From: Bacteroides congonensis
GTDB taxonomy: Bacteria; Bacteroidota; Bacteroidia; Bacteroidales; Bacteroidaceae
Reading direction: 5' to 3'
NCBI RefSeq assembly: GCF_900130125.1
Contig: NZ_FQXY01000010.1
Coordinates: forward strand, 186,001-250,000
Length of the DNA stretch: 64,000 nucleotides
The position numbers and the translations under genes were made by a program. A model generated the notes under the pieces. The model saw nothing but the letters and a program-made list of their open reading frames with translations, did no database searches and was not told the origin of the DNA. This document shows, in pieces, positions 46,242 through 55,532 of this stretch (positions are counted from its first letter, which is position 1; each line of letters opens with the position of its first letter).

Positions 46242-48706
46242 TGAAAACAACAATCAACTGTTTTCTTCCTTTCAGCAGGTTGGAAGAAACGATGCAGACG
46301 GTTAAGGAGTTACGAGCATCGACACTGGTAGACAAGATTTATTTATTGGCATCACCGATTACCAATGTCTGCATCCCCGGATGCGAACTCATCTCCGTAG
46401 AGAAAATGCAATCGACACAAGCGATGCGGGCTATTGCAGAACATTCTGATAAAGCATATACTTTAGTTTACACCAAACGTACTGCGCTGCGACTAGGCAT
46501 GTTCGCTCTTGAAAGAATGGTTCAAGTCATGGAAATGACCCAAGCAGGCATGGTCTATGCAGATCATTACCAACAAGTGGACGGTGTGCTAAAACCTGCT
46601 CCGGTCATTGACTATCAACCCGGTAGCCTACGAGATGATTTCGATTTCGGTTCGGTATTACTGTTCAATGCCAACACATTCAAGGAAGCGATAAAAGATA
46701 CGGAAGAGGAATATCAATATGCAGGCTTGTATGATTTGAGACTCAAAATATCCCAAAAGAACAAACTGGTACATATCAACGAATATCTATATACCGAAGT
46801 AGAAAGCGACAAGCGGAAAAGCGGTGAGAAGCAGTTCGATTATGTAGATCCTAAAAACCGTCAGGTACAGATTGAAATGGAACAGGCATGCACCAGGCAT
46901 TTGAAGGAGATCGGCGGATATCTTTATCCCAACTTCTGTCCCGTAGACTTCTCTTCCCATACTTTTGAATATGAAGCTTCTGTTATTATACCCGTACGCA
47001 ACCGTATTCGCACAATCAAAGATGCCGTATGCTCGGCACTGAACCAGCAAACGACCTTTCCGTTCAATGTCATTGTCATCGACAACCATTCGACAGACGG
47101 AACCAGTGAAGCTCTGCGTGAACTTAGTTCGGACAAGCGACTGATTCACGTCATTCCCGAAAGAGATGACCTCGGTATAGGCGGATGTTGGAATGTAGGT
47201 ATCCATCACGAGAAATGCGGAAAGTTTGCCGTCCAACTGGATAGCGACGACGTGTATAAAGACGAACATGCGCTGCAAATTATGGTTAATGCTTTCTATG
47301 AACAGAATTGCGCGATGGTTATCGGCACTTATAAGATGACTAATTTTGATATGCAGGAAATTGCCCCCGGCATCATCGACCATAAGGAATGGACGCCCGA
47401 CAACGGACGAAACAATGCATTACGTATCAACGGTCTGGGAGCTCCCCGTGCATTCTACACGCCCATTCTTCGGGAAATCAAAGTCCCGAACACAAGTTAT
47501 GGAGAAGACTATGCCCTTGGATTGAAAATCTCACACGATTATCAGATAGGCAGAATATACGACGTGATTTACCTTTGCCGCCGTTGGGAAGGCAACTCGG
47601 ATGCCGCACTGTCTGTTGAAAAAGTCAACCAGAATAATCTATATAAAGACCGACTTCGTACGTGGGAATTGGAACAGCGCATCCTGCAACAAAAAACGAG
47701 ATTAGAGAATTTTCAGCAGGAAATCGAACAGTTATTCCAAAAGCAGATCCTTTCATGGAAACTTGCCAAAGAGAATTACCAGGCACTGGAACAGTATCAG
47801 TCACGAACGAAAAAAATAATTAAAAGGATGGATGGCAAATATTTCAGCGCGCAGCTATTCCTTAATCCTAAACGTATACTTTCGGCTACCGCACAGACAG
47901 ATACTGTCTCTATTCACTCACGGCCTTGCTTCCTCTGCCAAACAAACCGACCGCAGGAACAAGAGTTCCTCAGTTTTGGGAATTATCAGATACTGGTTAA
48001 TCCCTATCCCATATTTAAGCACCACTTTACAATTGTAGACAAGGAACACAAGCCGCAATCCATAGCCGGGCGTTTTAATGATATGATAGAATTCACAGAC
48101 AGAATGAAAGAATACTTCATTTTGTATAATGGACCGGAATGTGGAGCTTCCGCTCCCGATCATGCCCATTTTCAGGCTTGCGGTAAAGAGGAAAGTATGC
48201 AGGGGACATATTACGACAGCAATAAAATAATAGATAACGACAATGTGGAAATCTATTATGAAAATTTCCCGTTCAGTTTTATCTCTATTCGGGCAAAGAA
48301 CAAGAATATAATGTCGCTAGCCTTTCACTTGATTTACGACATCTTAGCCGCCGATAGCAACGGCAAGGAACCCATGATGAATATTCTTGCCTGGTATGGC
48401 TTGGAATGCACCAAAGATTTTTTTGGAGAGCACTACGACGATGAATTTGAGTCAGTGGCCGAACGCCCTTACAATTGTGTTATCTTCCTACGCAGCAAGC
48501 ACCGTCCTGACTGTTATTACGCCAAAGGAGACGAACAAATTCTCATCAGTCCCGCTATTGCTGAAATGAACGGCATATTCCCTATAGTACGCGAAGAGGA
48601 TATGGAGAAACTGACTCCTGAAAAGGTATATGATATCTATCAGGAAGTATCGATATCTAAAGAAAAACTACAAGAAATAGCAGAACGCATTAAAGCCGCC
48701 TTATGA
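46241..48706 (+). CDS. Tandem GT-A glycosyltransferase fused to a GalT/Ap4A-phosphorylase-like HIT domain (DUF4922)
   Basis: The 821-aa protein starts at the ATG overlapping the symporter stop; an earlier in-frame start would lie inside that gene. Residues about 1-235 look like a degenerate GT-A fold. Residues 246-470 are a canonical family-2 glycosyltransferase ([27 protein letters not shown] metal motif at 334-337, [11 protein letters not shown]). A coiled coil spans about 472-528. The C-terminus contains CFLC (Cys563, Cys566) and PDHAHFQAC with His641-x-His643-x-Gln645, the HIT triad of GalT and Ap4A or GDP-sugar phosphorylases. There is no signal peptide or membrane helix, so it is cytoplasmic. 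It may make and use, or recycle, a nucleotide sugar next to MurNAc salvage genes; the reaction is unknown. Confidence 0.82.
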   Translation: MKTTINCFLPFSRLEETMQTVKELRASTLVDKIYLLASPITNVCIPGCELISVEKMQSTQAMRAIAEHSDKAYTLVYTKRTALRLGMFALERMVQVMEMTQAGMVYADHYQQVDGVLKPAPVIDYQPGSLRDDFDFGSVLLFNANTFKEAIKDTEEEYQYAGLYDLRLKISQKNKLVHINEYLYTEVESDKRKSGEKQFDYVDPKNRQVQIEMEQACTRHLKEIGGYLYPNFCPVDFSSHTFEYEASVIIPVRNRIRTIKDAVCSALNQQTTFPFNVIVIDNHSTDGTSEALRELSSDKRLIHVIPERDDLGIGGCWNVGIHHEKCGKFAVQLDSDDVYKDEHALQIMVNAFYEQNCAMVIGTYKMTNFDMQEIAPGIIDHKEWTPDNGRNNALRINGLGAPRAFYTPILREIKVPNTSYGEDYALGLKISHDYQIGRIYDVIYLCRRWEGNSDAALSVEKVNQNNLYKDRLRTWELEQRILQQKTRLENFQQEIEQLFQKQILSWKLAKENYQALEQYQSRTKKIIKRMDGKYFSAQLFLNPKRILSATAQTDTVSIHSRPCFLCQTNRPQEQEFLSFGNYQILVNPYPIFKHHFTIVDKEHKPQSIAGRFNDMIEFTDRMKEYFILYNGPECGASAPDHAHFQACGKEESMQGTYYDSNKIIDNDNVEIYYENFPFSFISIRAKNKNIMSLAFHLIYDILAADSNGKEPMMNILAWYGLECTKDFFGEHYDDEFESVAERPYNCVIFLRSKHRPDCYYAKGDEQILISPAIAEMNGIFPIVREEDMEKLTPEKVYDIYQEVSISKEKLQEIAERIKAAL

Positions 48707-50064
48707 CAGAGCCTCAAATAGCAGTTGGTATTCTTTCCGGGAAAGAGATTCAATTCTCTTTCCCGGATGAATTCATTTCTTCTGATGGAATAGCAATCTC
48801 CGGAATACAGCAAGCCGTTTATCGGAAAGGGAAAATCTATTGGCAGGAAAAAGAATATGATGAATTGTCCTTCACTCCCCAACAAACGACGTCTTCTTTT
48901 TTTGAATTGCAGGACGTAACCATCGGTATCAATTTCCATTGGGAACGTAAAGAAGTTCAGAGATTCAAAGGTGAATTGAAGATTATCGTTGAAGACGACA
49001 AGCTGACCGCCATCAATATAATTTCCATCGAAGATTATCTCACCAGCGTGATTTCATCAGAAATGAGCGTAACGGCTTCTTTGGAACTCCTGAAAGCACA
49101 TGCGGTTATCTCCCGAAGCTGGCTACTTAATAAATTAAAAATTGAGAATGAAAAATTAAAAAATAAGATGCAACCGGACAGCGCAGCCATTTCTCAATTC
49201 TCAATTCTCAATTCTCAATTTATCAAATGGTACGACCATGAAGCCCACAAAAACTTTGATGTATGTGCCGACGACCATTGCCAGCGTTATCAAGGAATCA
49301 CACGTGCCTCAACGTCACGGGCTATTGAGGCTGTTTCCGCTACACGGGGTGAAGCACTTATGTACAAAGGAAAGATTTGTGACGCCCGCTTCTCCAAATG
49401 TTGCGGCGGCGCTTTTGAAGAATTCCAGAACTGCTGGGAGAATGTAAGGCATCCTTATCTTATCGGACAACGGGACAGCCAAACTACAAACAAACTTCCT
49501 GACCTGACCATAGAAGCCGAAGCCGACAAATGGATACGCACTTCGCCCGTCGCATTCTGCAACACACAGGACAAGAAGATTCTCAGTCAGGTTTTAAATA
49601 ACTACGACCAGGAGACTGCGGACTTCTATCGTTGGAAGGTAAGCTATTCCCAAGAAGAACTGTCCGAACTGATTCACAAACGCTCGGGCATTGATTTCGG
49701 GAAGATTATAGATTTAATTCCCGTAGAAAGAGGAACGTCCGGTCGTCTCGTCCGACTGAAGATAGTAGGCACGCTACGCACACTCACCATCGGAAAAGAA
49801 CTGGAAATACGCCGTACGTTATCGAACTCCCATTTATATAGCTCCGCTTTCGTTGTGGATAAGGAATACAAAGAAGAAGATAGAGAATACAAAGAAGAAG
49901 AGCAAAAAATCCCTTCCCACTTTATCCTCACCGGTGCCGGATGGGGACATGGAGTAGGGCTTTGCCAGATTGGTGCTGCCGTAATGGGAGAAAAAGGTTA
50001 TAAATACGAAGAGATACTATCTCACTACTACCCCGGTAGTATGATTGAGAGACAATATAAATAA
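48703..50064 (+). CDS. SpoIID/LytB-domain protein lacking a signal peptide
   Basis: The 453-aa protein contains the SpoIID domain: [20 protein letters not shown] with the catalytic-type Glu120, [30 protein letters not shown], and the C-terminal [15 protein letters not shown] and [13 protein letters not shown] blocks. SpoIID proteins are peptidoglycan lytic transglycosylases acting outside the membrane. Here the N-terminus ([20 protein letters not shown]) is polar, with no signal peptide or transmembrane helix, suggesting a cytoplasmic location. A palindromic repeat is inserted in frame at 49139-49221. A short acidic repeat (KEYKEED / REYKEEE) lies near residues 385-400. It overlaps the upstream gene by 4 bp. 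Confidence 0.88.
   Translation: MTEPQIAVGILSGKEIQFSFPDEFISSDGIAISGIQQAVYRKGKIYWQEKEYDELSFTPQQTTSSFFELQDVTIGINFHWERKEVQRFKGELKIIVEDDKLTAINIISIEDYLTSVISSEMSVTASLELLKAHAVISRSWLLNKLKIENEKLKNKMQPDSAAISQFSILNSQFIKWYDHEAHKNFDVCADDHCQRYQGITRASTSRAIEAVSATRGEALMYKGKICDARFSKCCGGAFEEFQNCWENVRHPYLIGQRDSQTTNKLPDLTIEAEADKWIRTSPVAFCNTQDKKILSQVLNNYDQETADFYRWKVSYSQEELSELIHKRSGIDFGKIIDLIPVERGTSGRLVRLKIVGTLRTLTIGKELEIRRTLSNSHLYSSAFVVDKEYKEEDREYKEEEQKIPSHFILTGAGWGHGVGLCQIGAAVMGEKGYKYEEILSHYYPGSMIERQYK
49139..49221. repeat. In-frame palindromic repeat inside the SpoIID-like gene
   Basis: AAATTGAGAAT (49139-49149) is the exact reverse complement of ATTCTCAATTT (49211-49221). The right side is a run of four TCTCAATT units. 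Similar TTGAGAATT clusters occur between genes in Bacteroides. Here the element adds about 28 residues (IENEKLKNK...SILNSQF) without breaking the frame. Confidence 0.75.
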
Positions 50065-50079
50065 AATCAGACTGATGCC

Positions 50080-51363
50080 ATGACAACGCCAACCATAAAC
50101 AAAAATCCCTGGAGTTGGATTCCAACCCTCTACTTTGCAGAAGGGCTACCCTATGTAGCGGTAATGACTATTGCCGTCATCATGTACAAGCGCCTGGGAT
50201 TATCCAATACGGAAATAGCCTTATATACTTCCTGGCTTTATCTCCCCTGGACTATCAAGCCTTTGTGGAGTCCTTTCGTCGATTTGGTTAAAACGAAGCG
50301 TGCCTGGGTTATCGCCATGCAAGGACTCATTGCTGCCGGATTTGCAGGAATAGCCTTTTTTATTCCTACGCCCCACTATGTGCAATTCACCCTTGCCTTT
50401 TTCTGGCTGTTGGCGTTCAGCTCGGCTACGCATGACATAGCAGCGGACGGTTTCTATATGCTCGGGCTCAACAACAAAGAGCAATCTTTCTTTGTAGGTA
50501 TCCGAAATACATTCTACCGGCTCGCCAATATTTTCGGTCAAGGTATTCTTGTGATGCTGGCAGGATGGTTGGAGACATCGCTAAACAACATTCCTTTGGC
50601 ATGGAGCATCACGTTTTACTTTCTGGCGGGATTATTTCTTGCGCTTACCCTATACCATCGCTTTATTCTGCCCCGCCCCAGTTCTGATGTCAAACGCTCC
50701 GGCCTGACACCGGGAAAGTTATTGGAAGATTTTCTCCTGACTTTCGTCACTTTCTTCAAGAAGAAGCATTTAGGGCTTATGTTCTTCTTCCTGCTCACCT
50801 ACCGTTTGGGAGAATCGCAATTAACCAAAATAGCCTCTCCTTTCCTGCTCGATACTACGGATAAAGGCGGGCTGGGATTATCTACGGCAACAGTCGGCAT
50901 GATTTACGGCACGATAGGTGTCATAGCCCTGCTAGTCGGTGGAATTATCAGCGGCTTCCTTGTTTCACGAGACGGATTCAGGAAATGGATACTCCCCATG
51001 GCACTAGCCATCAACCTGCCGGATATTTTATACGTATGGATGGCTGCCACCACTCCGGATAATCCCCTGTTTATAGCCATCTGTGTAGCTATCGAGCAAC
51101 TGGGCTACGGCTTCGGCTTCACAGCTTATATGCTTTATCTGATTTATATTGCGGAAGGCGAGCACAAAACTGCCCATTACGCAATCGGAACCGGATTTAT
51201 GGCACTGGGCATGATGATTCCGGGAATGCCCGCAGGCTGGATACAGGAACACACCAGTTACACCAGCTTCTTTATCTGGGTATGTATTTGTACCATACCC
51301 GGCATTATCGCTTCATTAATGATTCGCAACCGGTTGGATGATTCTTTTGGAAAGAAACAATAA
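50080..51363 (+). CDS. AmpG/MurT-like MFS transporter of muropeptides or MurNAc
   Basis: A 427-aa, roughly 12-helix MFS permease with AmpG-family features: YFAEGLPYVAVMTIAVIMYK at the N-terminus, LPWTIKPLWSPFVDLV, and SATHDIAADGFYM. AmpG proteins import anhydro-muropeptides; in Tannerella forsythia a related protein (MurT) imports free MurNAc. The following MurK-like kinase and MurQ etherase make a MurNAc or GlcNAc-anhMurNAc substrate the natural inference. Confidence 0.9.
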   Translation: MTTPTINKNPWSWIPTLYFAEGLPYVAVMTIAVIMYKRLGLSNTEIALYTSWLYLPWTIKPLWSPFVDLVKTKRAWVIAMQGLIAAGFAGIAFFIPTPHYVQFTLAFFWLLAFSSATHDIAADGFYMLGLNNKEQSFFVGIRNTFYRLANIFGQGILVMLAGWLETSLNNIPLAWSITFYFLAGLFLALTLYHRFILPRPSSDVKRSGLTPGKLLEDFLLTFVTFFKKKHLGLMFFFLLTYRLGESQLTKIASPFLLDTTDKGGLGLSTATVGMIYGTIGVIALLVGGIISGFLVSRDGFRKWILPMALAINLPDILYVWMAATTPDNPLFIAICVAIEQLGYGFGFTAYMLYLIYIAEGEHKTAHYAIGTGFMALGMMIPGMPAGWIQEHTSYTSFFIWVCICTIPGIIASLMIRNRLDDSFGKKQ

Positions 51364-51404
51364 ACAATTTACTTAATAACTTAACACATTAACAAGTAAC
51401 AGTC

Positions 51405-52520
51405 ATGAATGTAACAAGTAACAAACGCCTGCTGGCACTCGATGTAATGCGGGGCATTACCATCGCAGGAATGATTCTGGTAAATAATCCGGGGTCTTGG
51501 GGATACGTATATTCTCCTCTTAAACATGCTCAATGGAACGGGCTTACCCCCACAGACCTGGTTTTCCCTTTCTTCATGTTTATCATGGGAATCTCTACCT
51601 ACATCTCACTCAGAAAGTATAACTTCACGTTCAGTACCCCCGCTGCCCTGAAGATTATCAAAAGAACCATCGTCATCTTCCTTATCGGCATTGCCATCAA
51701 CTGGTTTGCCTTGCTTTGCTACCATCACGACCCACTCCCCTTTGCCCAAATCCGGTTTTTGGGAGTGATGCAGCGACTTGCCCTTTGCTACGGAGCGTCC
51801 GCATTAATCGCTTTGCTTATCAAACACAAGTATATACCTTATCTGATTTTTGTATTATTAGCAGGCTACTTTATCATCCTCATCACCGGCAACGGATTCG
51901 CCTACAATGAAACAAACATTCTTTCCATTGTAGACCGTAGCATCCTTGGAGACGCACACATGTATCAGGACAACCACATCGACCCGGAAGGGCTTCTCAG
52001 CACTATTCCTTCCATCGCCCACGTACTGATAGGTTTCTGCGTCGGCAAACTATTGATGGAAGTAAAAGATATCCGCGAGAAACTAGAACGGCTCTTCCTT
52101 ATCGGAACTATCCTCACTTTCGCAGGTTTCCTGCTCAGCTACGGCTGCCCGTTCAACAAAAAGATATGGTCACCGACTTTTGTCCTGGTCACTTGCGGAC
52201 TAGGTTCCAGTCTGCTGGCTTTGCTTGTTTGGATAATCGACATAGAAGGATACAAGAAATGGAGCCGTTTTTTCGAGTCTTTCGGAGTGAATCCGCTTTT
52301 TATCTATGTACTGGCAGATGTTCTCTCCATCCTGCTAGGCGTCATAACCGTCACTTGCCAGGGAGAAAGCACTTCCTTGCAGCAGGCCTTTTATACCAAT
52401 GTCCTACAACCCGTTTTCGGGAATGAAGGGGGCTCCCTTGCTTATGCCATACTATTCGTCCTGCTCAACTGGGCAATAGGATATATATTATATAAAAAGA
52501 AAATATACATCAAGATATGA
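51405..52520 (+). CDS. COG4299/DUF5009 membrane acetyltransferase (HGSNAT-like)
   Basis: A 371-aa multi-pass membrane protein (about ten helices) of the family that includes human heparan-alpha-glucosaminide N-acetyltransferase. Conserved blocks are LALDVMRGITIAGMILVNN, LKHAQWNGLTPTDLVFPFF with the conserved His, and RFLGVMQRLALCYG. In bacteria these genes cluster with amino-sugar salvage; an acetyl transfer across the membrane to a de-acetylated amino sugar would fit. Its stop overlaps the kinase start by 4 bp. Confidence 0.88.
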   Translation: MNVTSNKRLLALDVMRGITIAGMILVNNPGSWGYVYSPLKHAQWNGLTPTDLVFPFFMFIMGISTYISLRKYNFTFSTPAALKIIKRTIVIFLIGIAINWFALLCYHHDPLPFAQIRFLGVMQRLALCYGASALIALLIKHKYIPYLIFVLLAGYFIILITGNGFAYNETNILSIVDRSILGDAHMYQDNHIDPEGLLSTIPSIAHVLIGFCVGKLLMEVKDIREKLERLFLIGTILTFAGFLLSYGCPFNKKIWSPTFVLVTCGLGSSLLALLVWIIDIEGYKKWSRFFESFGVNPLFIYVLADVLSILLGVITVTCQGESTSLQQAFYTNVLQPVFGNEGGSLAYAILFVLLNWAIGYILYKKKIYIKI

Positions 52521-53368
52521 TACTGATTGCAGATAGCGGTTCTACCAAGACCGACTGGTGTGTCGTACTCAACGACACACCTATCAAACGAATCGGAACG
52601 AAAGGGCTCAACCCTTTCTTCCAATCGGAAGAAGAAGTTCAACAGGAGCTGACCCATTCACTCCTGCCGCAACTACCGGAAGGAACGATTAACTCCGTCT
52701 ATTTCTACGGTGCAGGCTGTACACCCGAAAAAGCCCCCGTCATCCGGCGGGCGATTGCCGACAGTTTACCCATTGTCGGCAACATCAAAGCCTATTCGGA
52801 TATGTTGGCTGCTGCCCGCGGGCTATGCGGACACGAGGCAGGTATTGTCTGTATCCTCGGAACAGGTTCCAACTCCTGCTTTTACAATGGAAAAGAAATT
52901 GTCAACAACGTCTCACCACTGGGATTTATCTTAGGCGACGAAGGAAGCGGCGCAGTGCTGGGAAAATTGTTAGTAGGTGATATCCTGAAAAACCAACTCT
53001 CCCCTGCCGTAAAGGAAGCATTCCTCAAACAATTCGACCTGACAGCTCCCGAAATCATCGACCGGGTCTACCGTCAACCTTTCCCGAACCGTTTTTTGGC
53101 AAGCCTTTCTCCTTTCATCGCGCAGCATTTGGAAGAGCCTGGTATCCGCCGGTTAGTCCTCAACAGTTTCATCGCTTTCCTACGAAGAAATGTGATGCAA
53201 TATGACTATGCACAGTATCTGGCACATTTCATCGGTTCGGTAGCTTATTGTTACAGGGAGATATTGCAGGAAGCCGCACAGGAAACGGGAGTCAGCATCG
53301 GTAAGATTCTCCAAAGCCCGATGGAAGGGTTAATCCGGTATCACACTGTTCCGTGCGACCAATTATAG
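52517..53368 (+). CDS. murK: MurNAc/GlcNAc kinase (BadF/BadG ATPase family), MurK-like
   Basis: A 283-aa ASKHA-fold kinase with the phosphate-1 motif LIADSGSTKTDWCVV, phosphate-2 GIVCILGTGSNSCFYN, and LGFILGDEGSGAVLGK. This family includes N-acetylglucosamine kinases and the T. forsythia MurNAc kinase MurK. The immediate downstream murQ needs MurNAc-6-phosphate, and no PTS component is nearby, so MurNAc kinase is the likely role; GlcNAc kinase is the alternative. Confidence 0.85.
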   Translation: MILIADSGSTKTDWCVVLNDTPIKRIGTKGLNPFFQSEEEVQQELTHSLLPQLPEGTINSVYFYGAGCTPEKAPVIRRAIADSLPIVGNIKAYSDMLAAARGLCGHEAGIVCILGTGSNSCFYNGKEIVNNVSPLGFILGDEGSGAVLGKLLVGDILKNQLSPAVKEAFLKQFDLTAPEIIDRVYRQPFPNRFLASLSPFIAQHLEEPGIRRLVLNSFIAFLRRNVMQYDYAQYLAHFIGSVAYCYREILQEAAQETGVSIGKILQSPMEGLIRYHTVPCDQL

Positions 53369-53411
53369 TTTATTCTTAGTAACTTATAATCAGATATTTG
53401 TAATCATCCCA

Positions 53412-54224
53412 ATGCAGATAACCGAACAATCATCCCTCTACGACGATTTAGAAAAGAAGCCTGTACGAGAAATATTAGAAGACATCAACCGTGAAGATCA
53501 GAAAGTGGCACTGGCCGTACAGAAGGCCATTCCACAAATCGAGCAACTTGTCAACCTGATTGTCCCCCGTATGAAACAGGGCGGACGTATCTTCTATATG
53601 GGTGCAGGCACAAGCGGTCGCCTGGGCGTACTGGATGCTTCGGAGATACCGCCGACATTCGGCATGCCGCCTACGTGGATTATCGGACTGATAGCAGGTG
53701 GAAATACTGCCCTGCGCAATCCGGTGGAAGGCGCCGAAGACGATATGAACCGGGGATGGGAAGAACTTACCGGGTATCATATCAACGATAAGGATACCGT
53801 TATCGGCATCGCGGCTTCCGGCACTACGCCTTATGTAATCGGTGCTCTACGGGAAGCCCGCAAGCATGGCATCCTGACCGGTTGTATCACCAGTAATCCC
53901 GATTCTCCGATGGCGGCAGAAGCCGATGTAGCCATCGAAATGATTGTCGGGCCGGAATATGTGACGGGAAGTTCGCGCATGAAATCCGGCACCGGACAGA
54001 AAATGATTCTGAATATGATCAGTACTTCGGTGATGATTCAACTCGGACGGGTGAAAGGAAATAAGATGGTGAATATGCAGTTGAGCAATCAGAAATTAGT
54101 GGAAAGAGGAACACGGATGATTATGGAAGAACTGGGTCTGGACTACGAACATGCGCAAAAGCTGTTGTTACTGCATGGTTCGGTAAAGAAGGTGATTGAT
54201 GCATACAATCTTTCACATCGTTAA
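53412..54224 (+). CDS. murQ: N-acetylmuramic acid 6-phosphate etherase
   Basis: Removes D-lactate from MurNAc-6-phosphate to give GlcNAc-6-phosphate. The 270-aa SIS-domain protein has the diagnostic MGAGTSGRLGVLDASEIPPTF segment, EGAEDDMNRG, IGIAASGTTPYVIGAL, and GSSRMKSGTGQK. Full family length. It ends the operon, before a hairpin. Confidence 0.97.
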   Translation: MQITEQSSLYDDLEKKPVREILEDINREDQKVALAVQKAIPQIEQLVNLIVPRMKQGGRIFYMGAGTSGRLGVLDASEIPPTFGMPPTWIIGLIAGGNTALRNPVEGAEDDMNRGWEELTGYHINDKDTVIGIAASGTTPYVIGALREARKHGILTGCITSNPDSPMAAEADVAIEMIVGPEYVTGSSRMKSGTGQKMILNMISTSVMIQLGRVKGNKMVNMQLSNQKLVERGTRMIMEELGLDYEHAQKLLLLHGSVKKVIDAYNLSHR

Positions 54225-54275
54225 ATATATAGCGATAAAGACAATATCCCCAATTATTAGCTCTATTATAAAAGC

Positions 54276-54301
54276 CCCCAATAGTTAGAATACTATTGGG
54301 G
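54276..54301. terminator. Hairpin between murQ and the HU-like gene
   Basis: CCCCAATAGT (54276-54285) and ACTATTGGGG (54292-54301) form a perfect 10-bp stem with a 6-nt loop between convergent genes. The T-rich tail is better on the minus strand. Confidence 0.75.
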
Positions 54302-54347
54302 ACAAATCAAACCTGAATGTTCATTCAACCTTAAAGAATCATTTCAA

Positions 54348-54866
54348 CTAAGCTGCCGGATCCGGTGTTTCCCCAGAGCCACCACCTCCCACATTATCAT
54401 CCTTATCTTCTTCATCGCCACCTTCGTTCAATCCACCTATCAGCATGTTTTTAAACTGTTCGACTGACGCAAACTTCACACCCTGTATCAAGGCACGTGT
54501 ACGTATACTACCTGCCGGCTGCGTATATTCCGGGGTAAACTGGCAACGTAAGTAAGTGATCTGATTAGGACTTACTTCTTTTGCTGTTTTTGCTCCCTTA
54601 CCTCTAGTTTGTGCAATCATCGTAAAAGAGCCTAATCCTTCCAACTTCACTGTATAGCTATTTAGCAAATACATGCGCATGGTAGACATTAAATTCCTAA
54701 TCACATTATGTACATCACCTGCACTCAACGAAGATTTTTCCGCTATTTGCTCAGCCAAAGTCTGCGTCACAATTACATCTTTCATTTTTACCAAACTCAA
54801 ATGCCACAATTTCTCACCTTCTTTATTTGCGATTCCCGATTGTATCGCCCTGTAAATTAAAGCCAT
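54348..54866 (-). CDS. HU-related histone-like DNA-binding protein
   Basis: A 172-aa member of the Bacteroidetes HU-like group. Residues about 1-140 carry the HU/IHF fold (AEQIAEKSSLSAGDVHNVIR, VKLEGLGSFTMIAQTRGK), and the C-terminal about 30 residues are a Gly/Asp/Glu tail (GGDEEDKDDNVGGGGSGE). Such proteins are common near surface-polysaccharide and accessory loci and probably bend DNA. It is transcribed alone from a promoter embedded in a repeat-rich region. Confidence 0.88.
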   Translation of the reverse strand: MALIYRAIQSGIANKEGEKLWHLSLVKMKDVIVTQTLAEQIAEKSSLSAGDVHNVIRNLMSTMRMYLLNSYTVKLEGLGSFTMIAQTRGKGAKTAKEVSPNQITYLRCQFTPEYTQPAGSIRTRALIQGVKFASVEQFKNMLIGGLNEGGDEEDKDDNVGGGGSGETPDPAA

Positions 54867-54904
54867 AATCTTTTTATTTTTTTAGTTATTACTTGAGACT
54901 ATTT

Positions 54905-54928
54905 GTAATCGATTACTTTGCAAAGGTA
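54905..54928 (-). promoter_or_regulatory. Promoter and palindrome upstream of the HU-like gene
   Basis: The minus strand reads TACCTTTG at 54928-54921, a good -7 box. A perfect 12-bp palindrome GTAATCGATTAC (54905-54916) lies just downstream, near the expected transcription start, and could be an operator. Confidence 0.6.
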
Positions 54929-54950
54929 AATCATCTCCATTTCACAAATG

Positions 54951-55020
54951 GACGTACATTACCTCAGATTGTCTTGGATTATGCCAGATTGATTCAGATT
55001 AACTCAGATTCATTCGGAAT
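54951..55020. repeat. 10-bp phased repeat upstream of the HU-like gene
   Basis: Seven consecutive 10-bp blocks, from GACGTACATT through ACCTCAGATT and AACTCAGATT to CATTCGGAAT, follow the consensus NNYTCAGATT. One block per helical turn would place every copy on the same DNA face. Part of a 666-bp region (54867-55532) without any gene. Confidence 0.7.
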
Positions 55021-55072
55021 GAGTGATTGCGGGACTAAATAATACTTCAAATACCCTTTTTATACCATCAAA

Positions 55073-55136
55073 AGTAAACCTTAAGATTTATCATTGTAAA
55101 TCCTAAGATTAACATATGTAAATCTTAAGGTTTGCT
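55073..55136. repeat. Long inverted repeat with a third internal copy
   Basis: AAACCTTAAGATTTA (55076-55090) is the exact reverse complement of TAAATCTTAAGGTTT (55119-55133), and the arms extend by three more bases with one mismatch. A third related 15-mer, TAAATCCTAAGATTA (55097-55111), sits between them. Confidence 0.75.
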
Positions 55137-55379
55137 ACTAAGGTATTGTATATCTGCCAATAATTAAACAGGGCGGATATATACAAAAATTGACAGTGGC
55201 AAGACAGCGGAAATAGCTATGAAGGAATACCCCATTGCCCGATACGCCAATTCTTAATTGAATAAATAGTAATACATAATTACCACCGTTCCAAAAGTTA
55301 CAGGCACTTCATGGACTCTCCCTAACAAGTATATAAATTACGGAATATCAACATATTACCATGCTTGTTTTTTCTTTTA

Positions 55380-55469
55380 AAGGAAAGCCCCGTTTCTTTA
55401 AAACCAACGGGGTCTTGGTTTAAAAGAAACGACCCGCTCCTTTTAAAGGAGCAAGGTCGTTCTTTCCTT
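55380..55469. terminator. Nested inverted repeats after GH3
   Basis: Several arm pairs are interleaved: AAGGAAAG/CTTTCCTT (55380-55387, 55462-55469), CCCCGTT/AACGGGG (55388-55394, 55406-55412), ACGACC/GGTCGT (55429-55434, 55455-55460) and GCTCCTT/AAGGAGC (55436-55442, 55446-55452). It lies past the GH3 stop on the minus strand and probably terminates transcription; alternative pairings are possible. Confidence 0.6.
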
Positions 55470-55532
55470 ATTGATTTAATCAATAGATTTCACGTGTCAA
55501 CTTATAAGAATAATTAAAATCCGAATGTATTA

